Translations under genes and position numbers: made by a program
Shown here: positions 6,634 to 10,226 of the stretch, in pieces
Layout: every line of letters begins with the position of its first letter
Position numbering within the stretch: the first letter of the stretch is position 1
Assembly: GCA_021200895.1 (NCBI GenBank)
Contig: JAJQFX010000155.1
Location: forward strand, 1 to 10,226
Reading direction: 5' to 3'
Origin: Clostridiales bacterium
GTDB lineage: Bacteria; Bacillota; Clostridia; Oscillospirales; Oscillospiraceae
DNA: 10,226 bases
Notes under the pieces: model-generated
Told to the model about the DNA's origin: nothing
Databases searched by the model: none
What the model saw: only the letters and a program-made list of their open reading frames with translations

Positions 6634-7026
6634 TTATCTTTTCGTGAAATCATCGGTTTCCGGCATCTGGCCGCCCAAAGCGGCGCAGACCTGGGGCAGC
6701 AGCCCCTCCATGGCCTCCATCACCTGGGAAATGCCCGACTTGGAGAGACCGTCATAATGAATGCCGCAGGACACCGCCACAGTCCGACCGGTCAATGCGG
6801 CCAGGGCTGTGGCGTATCGGTCGCCGACGTAATCATCCTTGTGGGTGGGGAGGACGAGTTTCTCCAAACATACCCCGCCCCCCAAATCCGGGCGGGCCAC
6901 GCTGACGCTGCCCACATGGGGGGTGTCTCCGCCGGAAATCAGCACGTTCCAGTCCAGCCCTGTCGGGAGCAGTTCCACCGTGATGGCTTTTGACAGGACA
7001 ACGGTTTCAAAGTGCAGCGAGTTCAT
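6634..7026 (-). CDS. LpdD-like prenylated-flavin chaperone domain protein
   Basis: A 130-residue soluble protein. It resembles LpdD, the small third subunit of the lactobacillal gallate decarboxylase locus (lpdB-lpdC-lpdD), whose domain family is described as a prenylated-flavin chaperone. Supporting features are the N-terminal LPTGLDWNVLISGGDTPHVG stretch (20-39), a conserved His in PTHKDDYV (60-67), and the C-terminal helix. The start is the ATG at 7024-7026, which overlaps the ubiX stop as ATGA. The frame is open further upstream, but that part only shadows ubiX. Coupling to ubiX strongly supports a role with prenylated FMN, perhaps in handing it to a UbiD-type decarboxylase or stabilising it. 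No ubiD gene is present here, so the client enzyme is unknown. I rely on remembered family resemblance and on context. Confidence 0.7.
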   Translation of the reverse strand: MNSLHFETVVLSKAITVELLPTGLDWNVLISGGDTPHVGSVSVARPDLGGGVCLEKLVLPTHKDDYVGDRYATALAALTGRTVAVSCGIHYDGLSKSGISQVMEAMEGLLPQVCAALGGQMPETDDFTKR

Positions 7027-7598
7027 GGTTGGAGCCCCTCCCAGTGGTAGGCGTCCTCCGGCTCCACCCCGAACTGGGCCAGGATTTTCCGCACAATATG
7101 GGCGTTCATATCCTCCAGGCTTCGGGGGTGCTGGTAGTAGCTGAGAACAGGGGGGAGGATCACCGCCCCCATCTGGGACAATTCGTAGAGGTTCCGCAGG
7201 TGCAGCGTGGAGAGGGGACACTCCCTGGGCACCAGCACCAGTTTCCGCCGCTCCTTCAGCGTCACGTCGGCGGCCCGGAGGAGCAGGGTATCGCCATAGC
7301 CGGAGTGGATGCCCGCCACGGTTTTCATGCTGCACGGCACCACCACCATCCCCTCCGAGGCGAAGGTGCCGCTGGCGGGGCCGTCCCCGATGCTGTGGTT
7401 GTCATACACCCGGTCGGCCAGCGCCCCCAGTTCCCCGGCGGTGATGCCGCACTCCTGGGCCAGGGTCAGTTCTGCGCCGTGGGTGATGATGAGATGGCTT
7501 TCCAGCGGGGTGCTTTTCAGAGCCCGGAGGAGGGCGACGGCCAGCGGCGCGCCGGAAGCGCCGCTGACCCCTACCACAAGGCGTTTGGGCTGCTGCAT
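7023..7598 (-). CDS. ubiX: Flavin prenyltransferase UbiX
   Basis: Transfers a dimethylallyl group to reduced FMN, making prenylated FMN, the cofactor of UbiD-family reversible decarboxylases. At 191 residues it has normal length. Visible motifs are the FMN-binding GVSGASGA (10-17), PCSMKTVAGI (88-97) with the conserved Ser-Met-Lys-Thr, the VLVPRECPLS block (121-130) and the PP pair (149-150) before the C-terminal helix. The second gene of the pair (lpdD-like) overlaps it by ATGA. A purine-rich AAAGGAAGTGG site lies just upstream of ATG. As quinone genes are absent, a role in an aromatic or other UbiD-type decarboxylase, encoded elsewhere, is more likely than ubiquinone synthesis. The start lies close behind a terminator-like hairpin (7626-7661). 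Confidence 0.93.
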   Translation of the reverse strand: MQQPKRLVVGVSGASGAPLAVALLRALKSTPLESHLIITHGAELTLAQECGITAGELGALADRVYDNHSIGDGPASGTFASEGMVVVPCSMKTVAGIHSGYGDTLLLRAADVTLKERRKLVLVPRECPLSTLHLRNLYELSQMGAVILPPVLSYYQHPRSLEDMNAHIVRKILAQFGVEPEDAYHWEGLQP

Positions 7599-7625
7599 GG
7601 AGCCACTTCCTTTCTCTTTCTATCG

Positions 7626-7661
7626 TAAACAACACGAACCCCGGCAGCTTGCCGAGGCTCG
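7626..7661 (-). terminator. Terminator (or attenuator) between the dap operon and ubiX
   Basis: On the minus strand 7661-7650 pairs with 7646-7635 over 12 positions, two of them G-U, around a three-base loop, followed by TGTTGTTT. The two G-U pairs would be A-C mismatches on the plus strand, so the structure is built for minus-strand RNA. It lies 27 bases past the ACT-protein stop. Only about 28 bases separate its T-run from the ubiX ATG, too few for an independent downstream promoter. Confidence 0.65.
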
Positions 7662-7687
7662 TATGCGATTCTTTGATTGGCTGCGAT

Positions 7688-8173
7688 TCAGACGCTTTCC
7701 ACAGGGGTGGTGCCGTAGACCTGCTCCACCAGCCGCAGAGCGTCGGTGGCGTAGTGGGCGGCCACCAGCAGGGAGATGTCCACCTCCGAGGTGGTGATCA
7801 GCTCCATCTGAATCCCCGCCCCGCTGAGGGTGGAGAACACGTCCGCCGCCACGCCGGGGCAGTGGAACATACCGGTGTCAAAGAAGCCCAGCTTGCAGTT
7901 GCCGGGCAACGCCTCCGGCTTGATGGAGGGATGCTCCTTCCGCAGGCCGCCCAGAATGGTCAGGGCGTCCCCCAGGGAGTCGTCGGAGATAGTGAAACTC
8001 AGGCGAATCTCCCCGCCCTGAGGCGCGGTCTGGGAAATCATGTCCACGTCCACCTGGGCCTGAGCGAAGGCGGACAGCACGCTGGCCACCACTGCGCTGT
8101 CACAGGGCAGGTCGGCCAGGGTGATGAGGGTGATGTTGTTGGCGTAAGTGATTTTGGAAATTGCTGCGCTCAT
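7688..8173 (-). CDS. Stand-alone tandem ACT-domain protein (aspartokinase regulatory-domain-like)
   Basis: A 161-residue protein made only of two ACT domains (about 6-80 and 92-155). Its sequence follows the C-terminal regulatory half of aspartokinase. VDVDMISQTAP (41-51) corresponds to the NVDMIVQN segment, and HCPGVAADVFSTLSGAGI (104-121) followed by ITTSEVDISLLV (126-137) corresponds to the HPGVAAKMF and ISTSEIKISV segments. No kinase domain is present. ACT domains of this type bind lysine or threonine. Position directly after dapA and dapB (stop of dapB and ATG 3 bases apart, ribosome binding site inside the dapB end) suggests it is a lysine-sensing subunit acting on aspartokinase encoded elsewhere, much like the separate beta subunit of Bacillus aspartokinase II. 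That role is inference; the fold assignment is firm. Confidence 0.88.
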   Translation of the reverse strand: MSAAISKITYANNITLITLADLPCDSAVVASVLSAFAQAQVDVDMISQTAPQGGEIRLSFTISDDSLGDALTILGGLRKEHPSIKPEALPGNCKLGFFDTGMFHCPGVAADVFSTLSGAGIQMELITTSEVDISLLVAAHYATDALRLVEQVYGTTPVESV

Positions 8174-8176
8174 CTG

Positions 8177-8947
8177 TTATTCATCCTTTCCGGAGGCTGC
8201 CACCAGCTGGCTCATGTTGTACAGGCCGGGCGCGGAGACCGCCGCCATGTACTTGGCGGCTTTCACAGCGCCGTTGGCGAAAATCTCCCGGCTCATGGCA
8301 GTGTGCTTGATTTCAATGACCTCGTCCCGTCCGGCGAAAATCACCTCATGGACGCCCACGATGGTGCCGCCCCGAACGGAGCTGATGCCGATTTCGTTCT
8401 TGGGGCGGGCCTCCCGCCGGTCGTGACGGCCATAGTTGTAGGCGGCGTCGTAATTGAGGGCCTCCTGGGCGGCGTCGGCGATCATCAGGGCGGTGCCGGA
8501 GGGGGCGTCCACCTTGCGGTTGTGGTGCCGCTCCACGATTTCAATGTCGTAGCTGTCCCCCAGCACGGCGGCGGCCTGCTTCACCAGCTCCAGCAGCACG
8601 TTGATGCCCAGAGACATATTGGCGCTGCGGAACACGGGGATTTGCTTGGCGGCCTCGTCGATTTGGGTCAGCTGCTCGTCAGAGTAGCCGGTGGTGGCCA
8701 GCACCACAGGCACCTTCCGCTCCAGGCAGTAGGCCAGCAGGTCGTCCAGCGCCTTGGGGGAGGAGAAGTCAATGACGCAGTCCGCCGGGCCGCTGTAGTT
8801 GGACGGGACGGCGTATACCGGATAGGCCCGGCTGGCGGGGTTCACATCGAAGCCAGCCGCCACAGAGAGCTCCGGGTCGGCGGCGCAGATCTGCTCCACC
8901 ACCTGGCCCATCTTGCCGTTGCAGCCGGAGATGACGATTTGAAGCAT
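8177..8947 (-). CDS. dapB: 4-hydroxy-tetrahydrodipicolinate reductase
   Basis: Catalyses the NAD(P)H-dependent step after DapA in diaminopimelate/lysine synthesis, in the cytoplasm. The 256-residue protein has the N-terminal dinucleotide-binding GCNGKMGQ (8-15), VLATTGYS (82-89), SANMSLGINVL (108-118), the catalytic block ERHHNRKVDAPSGTA (139-153, with His141/His142 and Lys145) and GGTIVGVHEVIFAG (193-206). The ATG at 8945-8947 follows GAGGAGGG at eight bases. The frame is open further upstream, but that part overlaps dapA and is not translated protein-like. It follows dapA by 17 bases and precedes the ACT gene almost without a gap, so the three form one operon. Confidence 0.96.
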   Translation of the reverse strand: MLQIVISGCNGKMGQVVEQICAADPELSVAAGFDVNPASRAYPVYAVPSNYSGPADCVIDFSSPKALDDLLAYCLERKVPVVLATTGYSDEQLTQIDEAAKQIPVFRSANMSLGINVLLELVKQAAAVLGDSYDIEIVERHHNRKVDAPSGTALMIADAAQEALNYDAAYNYGRHDRREARPKNEIGISSVRGGTIVGVHEVIFAGRDEVIEIKHTAMSREIFANGAVKAAKYMAAVSAPGLYNMSQLVAASGKDE

Positions 8948-8964
8948 CTTTCGTACCCTCCTCT

Positions 8965-9858
8965 TTAAGCGTCCAGCAGACCGGCCTTGACCAGGGCCGC
9001 CCGCAGCTTTTCGGTATGTTCTTCGGTCATGGCGCAGAGCGGCATCCGCAGGATGCCCACGTCCTTGCCCATCATGTTCAGGGCGGTCTTGACGGGGATG
9101 GGGTTCGTCTCCATAAACAGTGCGTCGGACAGGGGGACGACCTCCTGGGTCTGCACCAGGGCGGCCTCGGCATAGTTCCCCTCCAGGCACAGGTGGCTGA
9201 GCTGTACCATCAGTTCCGGCGCCACGTTGGACACCACCGAGATGACCCCCTTGCCGCCTAAGGCCATCAGGGGCACCACCTGGCCGTCCTCACCGGACCA
9301 GATGTTGAACTCGTCTCCGCACAGCATCCGGGTGTGGGCAATCAGGTCGAAGTTGCCGGAGGCTTCCTTCACGCCGTTTATCATGGGGTGTTTGGAGAGG
9401 GCGGCGTAGGTCTCGGCGATGAAGCTCAGGCCGGTGCGGCTGGGGACGTTGTAGCAGATGATGGGGGTGTGTACCCGGTCGGCCAGGTAGGTGTAATGCT
9501 CCACCAGGCCCTTCTGGGTGGTCTTGTTGTAGTAGGGGGTGACGATGAGCAGGCCGTCCGCCCCGCAGGATTCCGCGTACAGGCTCAGCTCCAGGGCGGT
9601 GGCGGTGCAGTTGGAGCCCGTACCGGCCAGCACCTTGCAGCGGTGGTTCACCGTCTCGCAGCAGAAGCGGATGGCCTCCTTATGCTCCTCCATGGTCATG
9701 GTGGAGCCCTCGCCGGTGGTGCCGCAGATGCAGATGCAGTCGGTACCGGCGGCGATTTGCCATTCGATCAGCTCCGCCAGCTTGGGATAGTCCACGCCGG
9801 TGGCTGTGAACGGGGTGACGATGGCGACGCAAGCGCCGGTGAAAATGGGAGTTTTCAT
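8965..9858 (-). CDS. dapA: 4-hydroxy-tetrahydrodipicolinate synthase
   Basis: Condenses pyruvate with aspartate-semialdehyde, the branch point into lysine and peptidoglycan diaminopimelate. With the start at 9858 it has 297 residues, the usual family length. Active-site features are GTTGEGS (46-52), TPYYNK (107-112), Tyr136 in YNVPSRTG with Arg141, and the Schiff-base Lys164 in GVKEASGN. I prefer the ATG at 9856-9858, giving MKTPIFTG, because AGAAAGG stands about ten bases upstream. The in-frame ATG at 9882 would add eight residues and has no ribosome binding site. It is the first gene of the dapA-dapB-ACT operon. I see neither a lysine riboswitch nor a T-box in the upstream DNA, so feedback may act at protein level. 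Confidence 0.96.
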   Translation of the reverse strand: MKTPIFTGACVAIVTPFTATGVDYPKLAELIEWQIAAGTDCICICGTTGEGSTMTMEEHKEAIRFCCETVNHRCKVLAGTGSNCTATALELSLYAESCGADGLLIVTPYYNKTTQKGLVEHYTYLADRVHTPIICYNVPSRTGLSFIAETYAALSKHPMINGVKEASGNFDLIAHTRMLCGDEFNIWSGEDGQVVPLMALGGKGVISVVSNVAPELMVQLSHLCLEGNYAEAALVQTQEVVPLSDALFMETNPIPVKTALNMMGKDVGILRMPLCAMTEEHTEKLRAALVKAGLLDA

Positions 9859-9901
9859 AGCATCAGAACCTTTCTCATACAATGCGCCCGGGTGGGCTGG
9901 T

Positions 9902-9916
9902 CGCCCCTGTGGGGCG
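9902..9916. repeat. Short hairpin upstream of dapA
   Basis: CGCCCC and GGGGCG form a perfect 6-bp stem around TGT, about 45 bases before the dapA ATG. No T-run follows on either strand, so it is not an intrinsic terminator. Confidence 0.5.
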
Positions 9917-10002
9917 GAGTTGGTGGCTGTTGGCTATTTTGGGGTTGGTGGCTGGAATCGCCGGGGTTTCCCTGACTGCCGGGGGGGCGGTTTCCGCCGC
10001 CT

Positions 10003-10028
10003 CAGTAGGGGCGGCTCCTGGCCGCCTG
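10003..10028. repeat. Palindromic repeat unit, copy A
   Basis: CAGTAGGGGCG (10003-10013) leads into a 6-bp perfect stem GGCGGC/GCCGCC (10010-10015 with 10021-10026) and a five-base loop. The same 11-base head opens copy B 45 bases further on, followed by a different stem. A constant head with a variable palindrome fits an extragenic repeat family. Confidence 0.6.
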
Positions 10029-10047
10029 AACGTCCGTTTCCCCGTTC

Positions 10048-10073
10048 CAGTAGGGGCGCACAGTGTGCGCCCG
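10048..10073. repeat. Palindromic repeat unit, copy B
   Basis: CAGTAGGGGCG (10048-10058) followed by a perfect 8-bp stem GGGCGCAC/GTGCGCCC (10054-10061 with 10065-10072) and a three-base loop. Same head as copy A, different stem sequence. Confidence 0.6.
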
Positions 10074-10189
10074 CCCCCTTCCCGCCTTAGACAAGGGTGG
10101 AGGAAGGAACTGTGGTTCTTCCTAACTGGGGGCCGTTCGTTCCTTAGATATGGTTCTTTGAAGGAACAACGGCTTGCCCTCCCGGCGGG

Positions 10190-10219
10190 CCCCATTTCTT
10201 GCTCCGCCAAGAAATGGGG
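10190..10219. repeat. Long perfect inverted repeat at the right edge
   Basis: CCCCATTTCTT (10190-10200) pairs perfectly with AAGAAATGGGG (10209-10219), an 11-bp stem around an eight-base loop. It lacks a T-run on either strand (GAAAGAA follows on the plus strand). It may end a convergent gene outside the window or belong to the repeat cluster. Confidence 0.55.
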
Positions 10220-10226
10220 GAAAGAA

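Larger units (their letters stand above)
9859..10226. other. Gene-free region upstream of dapA, rich in short inverted repeats
   Basis: No convincing gene is present. The only long frame (9875-10210, minus) is Pro/Arg/Ala-rich and has no recognisable ribosome binding site or family. At least five hairpin-forming sequences occur: 9902-9916, 9986-9998, 10010-10026, 10054-10072 and 10190-10219. There is also an 11-base direct repeat GTTGGTGGCTG (9919-9929, 9944-9954). I could not find a promoter close to consensus for dapA on the minus strand; it may lie beyond the right edge or be weak. Confidence 0.6.

Noticed and set aside
7027..7335. Extended start for the lpdD-like gene
   Set aside because: The upstream part of the frame overlaps ubiX, reads as low-complexity shadow, and the ATGA junction with ubiX gives a better start at 7026.
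7649..8968. 439-codon plus-strand frame opposite dapB and the ACT gene
   Set aside because: The Gly/His/Val-rich composition is typical of an antisense shadow of GC-rich genes; the minus-strand proteins have clear catalytic or domain motifs.
9859..9882. Longer dapA starting at 9882
   Set aside because: No ribosome binding site in front of that ATG, and the extra eight residues are absent from typical DapA proteins; the inner ATG at 9858 has AGAAAGG upstream.
9875..10210. 111-codon minus-strand frame upstream of dapA
   Set aside because: It runs through the hairpin cluster, is Pro/Arg/Ala-rich as expected from GC-rich non-coding DNA, has no ribosome binding site and matches no family I know.
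9859..10226. Lysine riboswitch or T-box leader before dapA
   Set aside because: I looked for the T-box AGGGTGG-ACCGCG element and for a multi-stem lysine aptamer on the minus strand; neither is recognisable. The AGGGTGG near 10094 is on the plus strand and lacks the rest of the motif.
1..10226. CRISPR arrays, tRNA, rRNA or complete insertion sequences
   Set aside because: No regularly spaced repeats, no tRNA-like cloverleaf or rRNA stretches, and no transposase or integrase frame was seen.

Overview
The window looks like chromosomal DNA from a gut-type Clostridia, probably Oscillospiraceae (Flavonifractor/Lawsonibacter/Intestinimonas-like). This is inferred from GC-rich housekeeping genes with strong GGAGG-type ribosome binding sites, the gene set, and a low-GC mobile segment typical of gut Firmicutes. 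There are two compositional blocks. Positions 1 to about 3655 are AT-rich and accessory. Positions from about 3660 to 10226 are GC-rich core genome. The switch falls inside the 3' end of an rlmD-type 23S rRNA uracil methyltransferase gene.

Accessory block: the 3' end of an unrecognised plus-strand gene enters from the left (1-440). It meets, tail to tail, a two-gene minus-strand operon for an ABC transporter of the lactococcin-972 export/immunity type (permease 1342-3333, ATPase 737-1345, joined by an ATGA overlap). No bacteriocin precursor gene is visible. The operon starts 35 bases after the rlmD stop codon. The last ~95 codons of rlmD form a low-GC extension beyond the normal end of the enzyme. 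A decayed second copy of the end of that extension, with two nonsense codons, lies on the far side of the transporter operon (506-634). The transporter pair is therefore bracketed by direct repeats about 2.86 kb apart. I read this as the scar of repeated mobile-element insertion at the rlmD 3' end.

Core block: rlmD (3369-5006, minus) is divergent from a small eight-cysteine protein (5199-5477, plus) with a good sigma-A promoter. A shared hairpin separates that gene from fabH (5585-6541, minus), which has its own near-consensus promoter. Further right, all on the minus strand, are dapA, dapB and a free-standing tandem-ACT protein resembling the regulatory half of aspartokinase. Together they make the first two committed lysine/diaminopimelate steps plus a likely lysine-sensing subunit. 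After a hairpin terminator come ubiX (flavin prenyltransferase) and an lpdD-like gene, overlapping by ATGA. This is a prenylated-FMN maturation pair whose UbiD decarboxylase partner is not in the window.

The 368 bases upstream of dapA hold no convincing gene. They contain a cluster of GC-rich hairpins, including two copies of a CAGTAGGGGCG-headed palindrome. The system most worth following up is the rlmD-tail/ABC-transporter island; the standalone ACT protein and the ubiX-lpdD pair are secondary.
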